A DNA stretch of 64,000 nucleotides from Cycas panzhihuaensis (taxonomy: Eukaryota > Cycadophyta), in the NCBI GenBank assembly GCA_023213395.1, contig CM041465.1, positions 182,969,741-183,033,740 of the forward strand. The letters run 5' to 3'. The notes beneath the pieces are model-generated. The model made no database searches, was not told the origin of the DNA, and was given only the letters and a program-made list of their open reading frames with translations. The position numbers and the translations under genes were made by a program. Below, one piece after another: positions 33,397 through 45,430 of this stretch. Each line of letters starts with the position of its first letter. Position 1 is the stretch's first letter.

Positions 33397-36300
33397 TGGG
33401 AGATGGGTTTCATAACAAATATAGCATATAATTTCCAGTAAGACTTGCTACTTCATGACATACTACACAGAATTGGTATTCAATGATTGACTTCTGTATG
33501 ATTGATCTCTAGGTGGATGATTCCTGTGACCAAATGACTTCTTTATCTACTGTCATCCCTTAAGCTTATACCATCTAGTATGGCTCTTCATAAAAGATTT
33601 ACGACTCTTCATTAGTCAATAGCTTTTGTTAACATAAACACTTACGATGACAAGTTAGTGTTGCTACACTTTGCATGCTTAGGTAGCTCTTTTACTTGTA
33701 ATTCTGTTTTCCCGGTCAACAGCAATTTTGCTCTTCTTGTTCCATGAGATTGTTTCCATTTACGCTTTTCCCTAGCTACACCTCGGGGTGGTATAACTTG
33801 TGAGCCAGTTGTTTTTAAGGAAGTTTTCAAGGGCCACATTCCTCTCAGGCACTTGGTGCAGGTGATTGTTTGTTGGGGCATTTTTCTCTGATTTAGTCCA
33901 CTAGTCCTTACTATCATGAGTCGAGATTAGTAAACGTGTTTTCTTCTTGTGTTTCTCTTGGCATGCAGTTCATCTCTTTCATTCTTCCTTGCTATCATTT
34001 CTGCTTTCTCCTTTGGCCAGTTTAGCCCACAATCTTGTCTCTTCTACCTGCTACTTTAGTTTTGTTTCTTCTTCCATCATACTATCTATCTAGGCTTTTA
34101 ACTACTAGGTACACTTTCTCAGATATTTCTACCTCAGTTTGTTCTTTTCGCTCTTCTGTTATGTTTTTCTACAGGGTGTGCACATCAGTTTCTAGGTCTC
34201 CTTCCTTTCCAGTAGCTGATACATCTGTAGTCTCAATGATTTGTTCTCCTTTCCTTCTCTGATTTTATGTGAACTCTCTGAGTTGACTTTACCTGATTTT
34301 TCTCTGTGCGGCTTAGATTGTCTAGCTAATTCATCATACATCCAACTTTTGGCCCCCAAAAGTTCATCTTAGCTTCCAGGGACAGTGTGTGATCTTTTCT
34401 CTCCAAAGACTGATTCTTTTGATTAAATATATGCAACAGTCTGAGCTGTTAAATTTCATTGTAGATGCCCCATTAAAATTAGCCTGTGGGCTTAGTATGT
34501 CTTTCATAAGATCTGAAACCTTGCCAAGCTGGCAAAGGGCAACTTATTCACTTGGGGTTGGGCTACTCCATTTCTCTTTCATTTTCAATGTGTAGAGCTT
34601 ATCAATTTTAGTATGTTCATTCTCAAACATCATCTTTCTTGTTCTATGGTACCCTTTATCTCCCTGAGTCTCTTTCCTCCATCAGCTGATAAGTCTCCAC
34701 CACTTCTTGTTGTTATGGATTGCATGATACTCTTTGCCTTAGGATTTGTTTTCCAGAAGAATAAGCTGTGTGGAGGGGGATTAAAGAAAAGGAAGAAGTT
34801 ATGGGAGATGGTATTTCCAAGTAATAGGTTGATGAAGATAACATGCTTATGGGGCAAGAAAGAAAGTGAATTCAGACACGATGACATAATAACCAGAGTA
34901 TTATGTGATTGACAAGAAACCCTGTCATCTGTTTCTGTCTTCGTGGCTCAACTTTACCGTGTGCACCTTCTGCAGTAGATCAAGTCAACCAGTCACAAAT
35001 GAAGAATAGGAGATCAAGATGAAATAGGTTCTGCACAGGTAGCTTCCATTCAGTGGATGAATTGGGCCTCTTCAAGCCTCCATTCAATGATTTGATCCAT
35101 GATGGGGAGGGAGAGAGAGATCTTATATTGCAATTACATACCAGTCAAGATGATATCTCCTTCAAAAAGTGTCATAATTGTGCTTATATGACTTATAAGA
35201 TAAGGGATTTTAAACATCATGTCCTTGGTCGATCCCTTTTGTCTGATTTGACCATCTACCTGCAAAAGCATTATTCAAATTGTAGCTACTAAGTCTGTAA
35301 GATGTCCATGCCATTCATGGATGAATAACAATCATCTTATTCGAATTTACTAAATATATTCAAAAAGGGTAACATTTTATGGAAATTGCAAAACAAAATC
35401 TCACCTTCAACCAAAGCTCCAAGTTGTCAGGATTTGGTATCATGGATTTAGGCAGCTGCAGATTTCCAGAGTAAAACATCAGCACTGTAAAGAATAGGAA
35501 CTCTATCAGCACTTCAGGCAGCTAGTTTACTTTAGATCAAATTGTCTTTGACCTCATTACTCACAAAATGTCAGTACAGTTGTGAGGAGGATATGCACAT
35601 TCAAGGATCAAGTAAACATGCAATCAAGATCAAGTCAAAAGAGCTCAAAGCAATGCCACCTTATTCCACATTCAATTTTTCTTTTTAACTCATGAAAAAT
35701 ATATTTGTCAAGAAAACTTCCATCTTGTCTGTAAATGTATAATATCGACACAAATGTATGGTGATTAATCTTACATCCTTGCCACAAGGGAACACCTAGT
35801 GCCTTAACCCGAACACTAGAACTAGTGAAAATTATTCAATACAACATTTGTGTTTCTGATTGGAACTGCTAGTTGTCCACTTTGAAAATAATAATGATGA
35901 ATTGACACCATTCTTGAAAGTGCAAAAGGGAACACCATGAAAACATAATGTTTGAGATAAGCTGCATTGGAACCCATCACTTCTTATTGACACTGAAATA
36001 TAAAATTCTTATGAGTGAAATATCAGCCATTTGACCAACAACAAATTGTTCCATGTAACTGCCCACACCATGCAAAAGTAAATTTCAAACATGCATGGAC
36101 CGTACATGGGCAAGTGAAAATCAAAAAATGGGAGGCAAGGAAATAGGAATAACTATAACTGTGACAAAATGCAAAGTGTTCATCTCATATCCACACAACT
36201 TGGCCAGTAAGCAAGATGAAACAGTGGAATAGGGCCTATAACTATTACCCATTATTCCAGGTTCCAATAAATATATGTATGCATTATAGAGCTTGTTTCA

Positions 36301-37181
36301 CAGATAAAACAAAATAACATATCTTGAGAACCTTTAAGCCTATAGAAAATATTCAAATGATGAAAATCCATTAGATCATAGGTCATTCCTTCCAGCCCAC
36401 TGAAATTGGAAATAACTATTGCAATATTTTTAAGCAATCCATTTCTTTATTTTACTTCAAATGCCTGAGTGTGTTGTTCACTTTTCTCCATGTAAAGGAT
36501 GTTTGCATGACAAGCTTCTTCTTAGCATAACATATCAGGGTGCTCTGTTGAGGATAACCAGTATTCACACACTGTATATAAGCGGCTGTGGTTGTTGAAT
36601 GACACCTACAATTTATGCACAGACCCCCATGGTCTAATAGTTAATTGGCTGATGCACTCAGAAAACCAGGTATCAACTTGTCATCCAATAGTATAACACA
36701 GTCCCACATCATGGTGAATAATTGCTATCCCTCTAAATTGATTAGCATCCATGATGGATAATACACCACACCTTTAGAGACCAATATACAGGATGGTCTG
36801 AGATCAGGAATCTAAAGCCACGGTAACTTGGTTTTGAGGTGGAAATGAGCCATGCTATCAATGTGGTATTGCAGACCCATTTAGACAAGATTGGAAAGAT
36901 GTCTTGTTGATTCAGATTGCCTTCACATGTTTGAGTACATCAAATAATCACAATGAATCAGTTGAAGAATGCATTTCTATGGTTTGAGAGTTCCAGCGCA
37001 TGTGGATGCAAAACATTTTGACCATGCCATCTCTGAGCTAGAACATTTTCTAGGCATTTGGACACAGGAAAAATGGGAAAGAATATAACTGAGTACTTGA
37101 TTCAGTAGATAGATCAACTTTAAGTAGGCCACATGGGGGGTTTCTCCAGCAGTGAAGAAGAATTGCTGGTTACCTTCCTGT

Positions 37182-37312
37182 ACAATGGCAGCAACATTGA
37201 GCAACAGGTTAATGAAGCCTCGGAGAAAATTATTTCCACTGTGGAGCTTTTGAAAAGAGTTAATGACTTGATTGGCAGTGGAAATTTGAAAATGAGAAAG
37301 TCTTCTAATTGA
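37182..37312 (+). pseudogene. Exon-like coding segment, copy 1
   Basis: About 42 codons in one open frame ending with TGA at 37310-37312: NIEQQVNEASEKI, then VELLKRVNDLIGSGNLKM. A plausible 3' splice site (pyrimidine-rich ttaccttcctg, then ag at 37192-37193) precedes it, so it could be a last exon. I do not recognise the family. The matching copy at 62762-62892 keeps the frame with many silent and conservative changes, which argues for past coding function. The strand follows the open frame and splice-site direction. Confidence 0.5.
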
Positions 37313-37486
37313 TGATTGGCCCTGTTGACTTGATTTTCCCTAACCTAGAACATATTCTAGGCACTTGGACATGGAAAAGTTGGGAAAGAATACAACTGAG
37401 TATTTGATTTAGTAGATAGATTAATTTTAGGTAGGCCACATGGGGGATTCTCCAACAGCAAAGAACAATTGCCAGTTACCTTGATG

Positions 37487-37491
37487 TGTAA
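37487..37491. other. Target-site duplication of gypsy X
   Basis: tacct here and tactt at 62751-62755, one mismatch. The tandem unit copy at 37171-37190 shows the uninterrupted sequence. Confidence 0.8.
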
Positions 37492-37844
37492 ACATGGTGC
37501 TCATGGACTCCAAGAATGTTACCCGCAAAATTGGGATTGTCGAAGAGGTGATTAAATGAATTCTCTTCTATTATCTTGTAATCTGGCTTACATCACAAAA
37601 ACACACTACGATGATTTTTACAATGAAGGTGCCTCTCATTTATATTGAGGGCTCAGTGACCACTTTGAAAAACTACCTTCCAACTGACTGACTTACTTAA
37701 CTTTACTAACTTACTCTTAATGTTTTAATTAACATATAGTTGAATTAATTGACTAACTAACTTCAACGTACTTTACGTTTAAGTACAATAATATACACAT
37801 AATATTACATAGTGTCAAAACATATGGATAAGTGATACTCATCG
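37492..37844 (-). repeat. 3' LTR of X
   Basis: Pairs with 41147-41157 joined to 62436-62750; shared stretches include tctattatcttgtaatc and aagtacaataatat. Confidence 0.88.
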
Positions 37845-38419
37845 TTCCTCCCTATTTAAGAGGAAATTGTCCCCAATTTCTTAATCCTCGACAAATAAGC
37901 GAAAAGTAATCTGCTATGGTTAGGGCTAACCATGTCTTCTTGTTTACCAAGACGTGAGATGATGTCGGATGAGATCATTCGGTACCAAGAAGTGCTACTG
38001 ATGGGGGGCAAGGAATCCTGCCTAACAATCTTTAGCTACGCTTTAGGCTTCTCAGTGGTCAAGTGAAATGCCTCTAAAAGAGTGTGTCCAATGGACACTA
38101 AAGAATCATCACACAGAGTAGAGTTTATCTGATTGTACCCTTCCTCAATGTGGCATACATTTGGCATGATGTGGTGCCATGCTTCTTGTGTTGGATGCAA
38201 GCCTGCTAGAATCTCTAAAAGGGTTGTAGGTACACTCGTCAGCAAGGTATGAGAGTGATCTACTTGATCCTAGATAGACCTTTCTAATGATGTGAAATCT
38301 CTTGGCTCTAGTCATAAAGTTGTCTAAGAAAGTATCTACATTTATGGAGTGTTCGGTTTAGGCACTAGTCTCACAAATAGATTTGTGCCTTCTTAAACCA
38401 AATTGGTGAGTCTAGCAGC
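37845..38419 (-). pseudogene. X 3' end, short pol remnant
   Basis: Next to the LTR the element strand reads AATAGGGAGGAACGA (polypurine tract) preceded by KKLGTISS, the same ending as in gypsy Y and Z. Between this and the protease at 38420 there is no RT or integrase. Confidence 0.65.
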
Positions 38420-38956
38420 TTATGTACCCATCTTCAAAGTAACTGGAGATAATGAAGAGCAGAGCACAAAATTGATGTTGTTTTTCCACAAATGATATAT
38501 ATGAGTGAATCCATAGTATACTACCTCTTTATCATATTGATAGGGTTTCCCTAGAAGTAATTCACAACAATCCATGGAAGTTACATCACAAGTGATTGTA
38601 TCTACATAGAGCTTCATTGCAAATGTTATGTTACAAACCCTATCAATTCTCATTTGTGGTGCTCTTCCTTTCTTAACTCATCCAAGTATATAGGGATTTA
38701 GATGAGGTTTTGTAGGGAGATTGGGATCCCTAACAAGTTTGTCTGATACCAATTTTTTCATAGTACCATTGTCAATAATGTGTAGTATGATACAGTCTTT
38801 AAACTTCCAGTTTTGGGTAAATAATGCTTCTCTGGTTGAAGCATTAACATCTTTTCTCATCAGAACCAGATTACGATCTACCACCATTTGATTGGTGATA
38901 AGTATAGTTGGTGGCTCTGTGGAGTCACTTGATGTTCTAGACTTTTCGCACAACAT
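38420..38956 (-). pseudogene. X protease, decayed
   Basis: Two frames: 38678-38956 with IIDNGTMKKLVSDKLV (normally IIDSGS), and 38420-38653 with MDCCELLLGKPYQYD, the flap and C-terminal part typical of plant gypsy proteases. A frame change lies between them. Confidence 0.8.
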
Positions 38957-39890
38957 GTTACTTTTTTTTTCAGCTACTAGGGTCTTCGCCTTGGCTTTGT
39001 ATTGCTCCTTCTACTTCCAACATTCTTCATTGGAATGGTTGTGGGACTTATGCACTATACAGTACTTTCCCTTCTCTACTACTAAAGGTTTTGCTTCATC
39101 ATTTTCCTTTCTTTGATTGAAAGGTTGTTTTGGTGTAGGTTGTGGTTGTTGTTGTTGTAGTCATGTAGAGAGTCTTCTATGGAGCTTGCTAATGTATATT
39201 GGAAAGCCTCATCCAAGGAGGAGATCTTTATGTGGTCTAGCTCCTATCGCAAGGACGAAAATATTACACTAAAAAATTAGAGCTTGTGAATGTGCTCAAA
39301 ATTCTAGGACTCTACCATTATGACCATTTTATTAAAAGTATCAATGTAATGCTAGATAGATTGTCCAATTTGTTATTGCAATTGTAACATCTTCTTCTCT
39401 CTTTCTTCTTTGTATCCCATAGGATAAAATCACTTTTGAAATGTTGTTTTAAAATTGTCCCATGAATTTGCTTCACCATGGGTGTTGACATATGCTTGCC
39501 ACCATACTAAGGCTTGTTCTACCATGTGTATCTCTGCCACAACAAATTTTTCATCATCTACGAGGCTTTGACACTTTAAATAAGCCTCCAAACTTTGAAT
39601 CCAACTATCCAAAGTTTTGACATTAACTATACTATGAAAGTTCTGAAGAGTTATGTGGGTATCCAGCTTAAACTATGGATGTTGGATGGGAACTACCATA
39701 GGAACCTAAATTTGTTGGGTCTACAAGAGTTGTTGCATTTACTGTGTCTACTTTATCATCATTTGTTGAAACATTATCATCATATTCTACATCATCTGGG
39801 CTTGAGTATTTGCTTGTCGTTGCATCATCTGAGCTTGAGTTTTTTCTTGTCGATATAACGTATCCACTATTTGTGCAAATGACAAGGAAG
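38957..39890 (-). pseudogene. X gag, decayed
   Basis: A Gln/Met-rich N-terminal part (repeats of TQAQMM at about 39770-39870), a gag core with LDSWIQSLEAYLK and VEQALVWWQAY (39430-39612), and a zinc-knuckle remnant with HSNEEC at about 39000-39040. Many stops. Confidence 0.8.
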
Positions 39891-41131
39891 GCTCCTCTTA
39901 TCTATGCTCAAAATCTTCAACCATCTCTTCCTCGAAAAGACTTATTTACCTCTGCAAGGCATGATGGGCTTAACAATTGACTTCAAAAATATGAAAATGC
40001 CTTCACAAATTTATCACCCACAAATTTATCACCCATATGACTTCAATATTTTAATCACCCAAAATGTATTGTGGACATTAAAATTTCTTCACACCACTCA
40101 TATTTGCAATAGACTTGATTAAAATCAAGAATAAGGCGAATTTCAATGCTTAACTAGTGATTGTTTAATGCCTTTTAATCACTATACTATTATCAACCTT
40201 TGGGATTTTTTCTCAAAAATATTAATTCTTCACACTTATCATGAGAAAATTAATGAAATGAATCTTTTGAAATGTACCTCCACAATTTTGAAAATAGTAA
40301 TGTTTTTCCCTAATTTTTAGCCCTTGTTAACAATGTAAAATGATGTATTTTGCGAATTGCTCCAATATTTAAAAAGGATGCTAAGAATGTGCTGAATATA
40401 TGCTTTAGGAATATTCTAAAAATATCCAAAAATGAAAATTTTCACTTCTAACCTTAGGAATTGAATTTTTACATCGAAAGTTTTTTTTTCCATGGTGTTT
40501 TTCATTTTGTTTCAATGGGATTTCATAATAGTGGCATCTACGTGGACACTCAGCACCTATGTGGCAATACTCGTGGCAATGGCACTGTGTTGGCATAACC
40601 TACATCCTCTCTGCGCTAGGTTGCGTACTCTTGTGACACTCCTTGCAATCTTACCCCATAGTCCTGTGACAGTGTCATTGAGCTTTCTATTCTCTGCTTA
40701 GCGAAGCAAATGTCTACCTCCATTCAATTATGTGCTATGGAATCTCTCCCTAATGGGATGCACAGTTCGCAGTCTCTACTAAAATCTACCAGAGGATCTC
40801 CTTCATGCAGGATTAGAAGCACCAATTTATTCTGTGCTAAGCTCTTGCATACTACTTCGTTAAACCTCTCTCATAACGTTATACTATGGTTCAGTGAAAT
40901 TTCACTCTTGAATCTAGATGGGCCTAGCTTTGAACTTCAAAATTCTATTTCTCTATCTTTCTAGGGTGTCATTCTTCATGTTCCTGTAGTTTTCCTCACG
41001 TGGCTAGGGCATCACATGGTTAATGGTGCATTTCTCCCTCGTTCACTAAACTAGGGGATCAAACTCCAAGAGCTTTCTTCAAAATCTCTCATTTAAGGGT
41101 GCCAAACTAGCATATAGATGGCATGATCATA
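39891..41131 (-). other. X leader
   Basis: No gene recognised; AT-rich around 40000-40400. Confidence 0.5.
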
Positions 41132-41144
41132 GGCTCTAATACCA
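41132..41144 (-). other. Primer-binding site of X (tRNA-iMet type)
   Basis: ggctctaatacca, one change from the complement of the standard site; three bases from the split 5' LTR. Confidence 0.85.
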
Positions 41145-41146
41145 TT

Positions 41147-41157
41147 TGATATGTAAT
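41147..41157 (-). repeat. First 11 bp of the X 5' LTR
   Basis: tgatatgtaat; the rest continues after gypsy Y at 62431. gtaat (41153-41157 and 62431-62435) is the exact target duplication of Y. Confidence 0.85.
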
Positions 41158-41438
41158 TGATATGCAACAAGGCAAAGGAGAAGATCAAAGGGAGAAGGAC
41201 CTCTCGGAAGCAATTGGAGATTGAGAAGGAAGCTTCTCTTCATTGATTGATTCTCGAAGAATATCATACATATTTATACATGTGATAAGGTGTTGCATGC
41301 AAGACACTTGTCATCCATGCACCCAACTGTCGATTAAGTCTCTTATGTACATTATTAGTGATATAACCTATAGTACAAGAAGAATAAAAGAATAAAAGAA
41401 CCTAAAGAATTCTAGATATATATTATGAGTATTTATCA
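41158..41438 (-). repeat. 3' LTR of Y
   Basis: tgatatgcaacaagg to atttatca; pairs with 62167-62430, sharing long stretches such as gcttctcttcattgattgat. Confidence 0.93.
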
Positions 41439-41962
41439 TTTCCTCTATACTTAAGAAGAGATTGTTCCCAATTTCTGCTAGAGATGGGTAAATTGAGCTT
41501 GCAAGACTGCTTCAGAAAGCCATTTTGCTTTGGTGGGGAGGGTCCCTTTCCTGCCAATTGAATATGTAGTAGTTGTTTGCTGCTTGGGTGTCTATTCCCA
41601 AATGTCGGGATGGTGTCCTCCTAGAGTGGCAGTTGAAAATATGGTATTATATCAAGTGGATGTGTGGGAACTAGTTCATTTTCTAATTGTGGTGCCTCAT
41701 ATAATTTGAGGTTGTTGACATTGACCACATCGTGAATTTCCAAATGAGCAAGCAGGTTGAGGCAGAAGGCATTTGGTCTAATGGCTTGAAGTATGGTATA
41801 TAGGCCAAAATGGATGGGTTTAATCTTATGGTGGTGCTTAAACCAACTATAGTCCAAATGAAGCCAAACTTTGTCGCTTACTTGGAAGTGTGCTTTGGTG
41901 CAATGTTGATCCTGAGTTGCTTTATACTTTGCTTGTGTATGTTGGAGTATGTGTTGCATAAT
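41439..41962 (-). pseudogene. Y integrase C-terminal domain and tail
   Basis: From 41962 leftwards: MQHILQHTQAKYKATQDQH, then VSDKVWLHLDYSW, a GPY/F-like FGLYTILQAI, and KLYEAP. After about 41620 a decayed tail ends in KLGTISS next to the polypurine tract. The upstream part of the same protein is at 57467-58260. Confidence 0.85.
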
Positions 41963-42167
41963 TGATGTGATGCCCAGAGACAAAGAAGACATTGCGCCAG
42001 AAAAGGAATGGAAAAACTTTGATGATCTTTGTATTGAATCCTTTAGATATAAATACATGAATGCAACATCTGCATGAGAGACACTTGTCGTCCATGCATT
42101 TCTTGTTATTTGTACAAAGAATAAAAAATAGGAAGAATAAAGAATAAGAAAGAATAATGATTACTCA
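41963..42167 (-). repeat. 3' LTR of Z
   Basis: tgatgtgatgcccag to gattactca; pairs with 57247-57461, where TG has become TA. Confidence 0.9.
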
Positions 42168-43214
42168 TAAATTCCTCCCTGTTGAGAGGAAATTATCCCA
42201 AATTTCTGTTGAAGATGGGGGAAATTGTGCAGAAAGTCTACTTTAGAGATCCACTTGGCTTGTGTGGGTCGAATTCCTTTCCTACTAACGAGGTAAGTTG
42301 TGGTAAGCTATTGTCTAGTATCCAGCAAAGTATCTTCCTCTAGGGTTGGTTCAAAATATAGAATTGTATCTTATGGGTGTGTGGCATGGGGTTCAACTTC
42401 TAATTGTGGGGGCTCATGCAATTTTAGTTGATTGACGTTTACAACATTATGGATTCCCAAATGTACAGGTAGTCGAGCCAATAAGCATTGTGGACGACTT
42501 GTTGAAGAACGGTGTAAGGTCCAAACCATATAGGTTTGAGCTTATGATGGTGTTTGAATCTTCATCAGTCCAGGTGGAGCTAAACTCTGTCACCAACATT
42601 GAAGCTGGCCAAGATTCGATGTTGATCATGTTGAGTCTTGTAGTTTTGTTAAGTTTGGTGCAATATTTATTGGACTGATGTGTGTAGGTGCAACAAATGC
42701 CTAATGAAGTTGCTGGCCTTTTGTTGTTCCTTGTCTTTGTGCTTGGTAGATGGAGATGGTAATGCTAAGAGAAGCTCGTGTGGAGCTAGTGACTAGTAAC
42801 AGTAGCAAACCTCGAATGGAGAATGTCCAGTTGATCGATGAACTGCATGATTGTAACTATGTTGAACATGGTGGAGGTGCATGTCCCACTACTTATTGTG
42901 ATGTTGGAAAATTATGAGGGCTTGAACTAGTGTCATGTTAACCACTTTGGTCTATCCATCTGTTTGAAGGTGAAATGATGTAGAAAATTTGAGCTGACAT
43001 CTGAGCATCTTCCATAAGGATTTCCAAAAGTGGCTTAGAAATCGGCTATCCCTATCTGAAATAATAGAAAGTGGTAACCCAAAATGAGTCCATACATGTT
43101 GGAAGAATAGAGTGGTCGTTTGTGAGGCAAAGATTTCCTTTTTGCATGGTATGAATATGACAATTTTTTAGAATTAGCACACGATGGCAAAGATACAATC
43201 ATTGCCGTGTTGTG
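42168..43214 (-). pseudogene. Z integrase, core C-terminal half and tail
   Basis: From the W insertion leftwards: FIPCKKEIF at about 43125, a second-Asp motif SDRDSRF at about 43045, TDGQTKVVN at about 42950 (third residue Lys where Glu is usual), then the C-terminal domain with KPIWFGPYTVLQ and KLHEPP (42400-42560). The ending resembles Y. Stops throughout. Confidence 0.85.
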
Positions 43215-43611
43215 TGTTGGAAATAATGTACATTCCCATTTCATGTTTATTTAAGTTCATTTCGAATGTAATTAGAATATTTCCTCACATGGAATATTCT
43301 AAGTGAGAGAATATTCCTAGTTAGAATATTCTTGGTCAATGTCTTTAATGAAGTGGTTGGTAGATGTCAAAGATGATTGAGACAATAAATGAGGTAGTTT
43401 GAGCCCACCATATTTTGTGGAAACATTTGAGTAGTTGAAACTACCTCTTATGTTTAGAACCTTTGTAAATCTATATATATTGGATATAATCATTCGTTTT
43501 TACTTAATGGGGATTTAAGAGAGTTGTGACACAATGACATACTGTCATCTCTTGCTTATTTGTGCACGTGCTTTATGTTATGTGTTCTTCTTTTATCCAC
43601 TAATTCCAACA
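43215..43611 (+). repeat. 5' LTR of W
   Basis: tgttggaaataatgtac to taattccaaca; pairs with 47538-47908. Confidence 0.93.
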
Positions 43612-43624
43612 TGGTATCAGAGCC
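43612..43624 (+). other. Primer-binding site of W
   Basis: tggtatcagagcc directly after the LTR. Confidence 0.95.
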
Positions 43625-44111
43625 TAGATTTTTAACAACTGTATGCTAAAATCTAATACAGATTTCTGTCCATGTGCTAGGTTCTTAACAGCTGTTGTAT
43701 GCCATGTTTGAGTGAATAGTGTTCGTCAGGGTATGTTTGTGAGTGAAGGAATACACTCTGCTCCTGTCTTGATTTCAGCACTCCTATCACAGTTTAATAA
43801 GTACACAGGTGGTTGTTTGCTTGCACAGATCCCATGCTCTTGATAGCTGTGAGATGTTATGTCTAATTAACTCAGTATATACACTAACTGAATATAAAAT
43901 ATGACTGTGAATTAAATATTCATGTGTTTGAGTGGAGTACATTCTACTCCTACGTAGGGTGAGGTAGCCACCTCCTTTCCTAACTACCTATCCCTTGTTC
44001 TAGACATCTCTTGGTTGTTTATCTGCATTGAAGCAATTGTACTTGGCAGGTCTGCTCCTTGTCCATTTGTGTGGGACAGTCGCCAGTTTGTGCTCCTTGG
44101 TTGAGGGAGAT
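43625..44111 (+). other. W leader, first part
   Basis: No gene seen. Confidence 0.5.
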
Positions 44112-44967
44112 TGTTGGGACATATTTTGACACACTAGGCTATGTGGACACTAGAAGTAGGCTATGTAACCATTGAGGTGTAGGTACGGACCGTACGGAGG
44201 TACGTATGATGCGAAAAAGGGAAGAAATCAACATTATGGGTACATATGACAAGTGTGTACCTGAACATGTATGCAATACAGAATACATACCTTCTACAAT
44301 ATGCAAGCAAACAACAAGGGTACGCATAGCAAAACCAGGCTAATGGGTACTTGGGAGGATGACATCAGCACCCAAGGGCATACATACAAACGTACGGATA
44401 GGAAAAGACAACAATTAGGGAAACTAACCAATGGTTAACAAAGAGGTACGTACATGGCTGAAAGGGTACAATTATGACAGGGAGTCATAACCCTTCAACG
44501 AAAGGACACCAAGAAGGCACATTTAAGGGAACCTACAAGGACCATTCTAGCAGTGAGAGGCGAACATTCTGGACACATGATGGTATGGTAGCCAGCACGT
44601 ATATCTAGCGGTGCAGAGCAATGTACAAGAGATGCATACCTTCTGGGAATGTATATGACAACATTAGTGTATACGACTAGAATGTATAGGGAATACATTC
44701 CAGCACCTGTTGTATAACAACTTATTGTTTAATAAAGGAAGAGTTACGTGGAAAATGTTGATTCTATGTGTTCTATGAGGATTGAATGATGGATATCTGT
44801 TGTTTATTATACTGTTGTGTGTAATCTGTGACATTGTTGTATGGAATTGTGAACAAATTTGTGATGATCTAGTGTATGAAGCATGTTGACTGTATCCTAG
44901 ACTAGACTACCAGTCATTCCTTGACAAGTGTACCATCCCATAAGTGCAGTGGGAACCAAAGTTAACA
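44112..44967 (+). mobile_element. GluGy solo LTR
   Basis: Starts tgttgggacatattttg, which matches the GluGy LTR start on the element strand, and ends gtgcagtgggaaccaaagttaaca. Flanks gagat (44107-44111) and gagtt agree at four of five bases. No primer site or internal sequence follows, so it is the product of LTR-LTR recombination. It contains aataaa near 44731, an anticodon-arm-like block (44551-44569) and a D-arm-like block (44891-44910). It is more diverged than the LTRs of copies 1 and 2. Confidence 0.85.
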
Positions 44968-45430
44968 GAGTTGCTTGTTGATAATAGTTGTCGCTAACCA
45001 ACATGCTGCGACGTCCCGACTGATGGCTCTTCGGACGGTGAACAGAAGTTATCCAATAGGGCGGTTAGCAGGCTAGATGCCATAGCCGCCACCAAGGATT
45101 AACGTATTAAGTAGGAGCCTCGACCTTTGTTCGTTGTTGCTTGGTCTACGCGTGGAACCGCCATTTCATTGCACCACCACTTCTGCTCTACTACATCCTT
45201 CATCTTCCTCTATTGAGGGAGCCGCCACTGCTAAGAGTCACCTGTTAGCCGCCATCATGGAGTGATGTAGCCGCCATCATGGAGTGATGCAGCTACCATC
45301 AGTTACAAATGTTAGTCACCCTTCGTTGCCAAAAAATCAGTCTTGTCGCCCATTCTTTACTCGTCAGAGAAATTCGATCCACTCCTCATGATTTTTGAAT
45401 TTGTAATGTTTTAAAACATTACATTATATA
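44968..45430 (+). other. W leader, second part, with agccgccat repeat
   Basis: Relatively GC-rich; tagccgccatcatggagtga occurs two to three times in tandem at about 45245-45300. No gene seen. Confidence 0.5.

Larger units (their letters stand above)
31874..37036. other. Unique intergenic DNA with simple repeats
   Basis: No intact gene. A loose repeat of gtgtaatgaatgaaccatg words lies at 32200-32290. A minisatellite-like region (gcatggggatgcatgag, gtgcacaaggatg) spans 32465-32650. A GA microsatellite is at 33369-33396. On the minus strand 33640-34260 has an amino-acid composition suggestive of decayed coding sequence (Glu/Lys rich, few stops), but no family is recognisable. Confidence 0.5.
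37037..37491 (+). repeat. Tandemly duplicated exon-like segment, left part
   Basis: A unit of about 307 bp: a lead (ctagaacat..tctaggca ... gttacctt), then an exon-like part. A second lead begins at 37345 and is cut by gypsy X at 37492; its continuation, with the second exon-like part and a third lead, is at 62756-63070. Confidence 0.85.

Noticed and set aside
34613-34912. A 99-codon plus-strand frame as a host gene
   Set aside because: No family motif, no start context or splice evidence, and an overlapping minus-strand frame of similar length.
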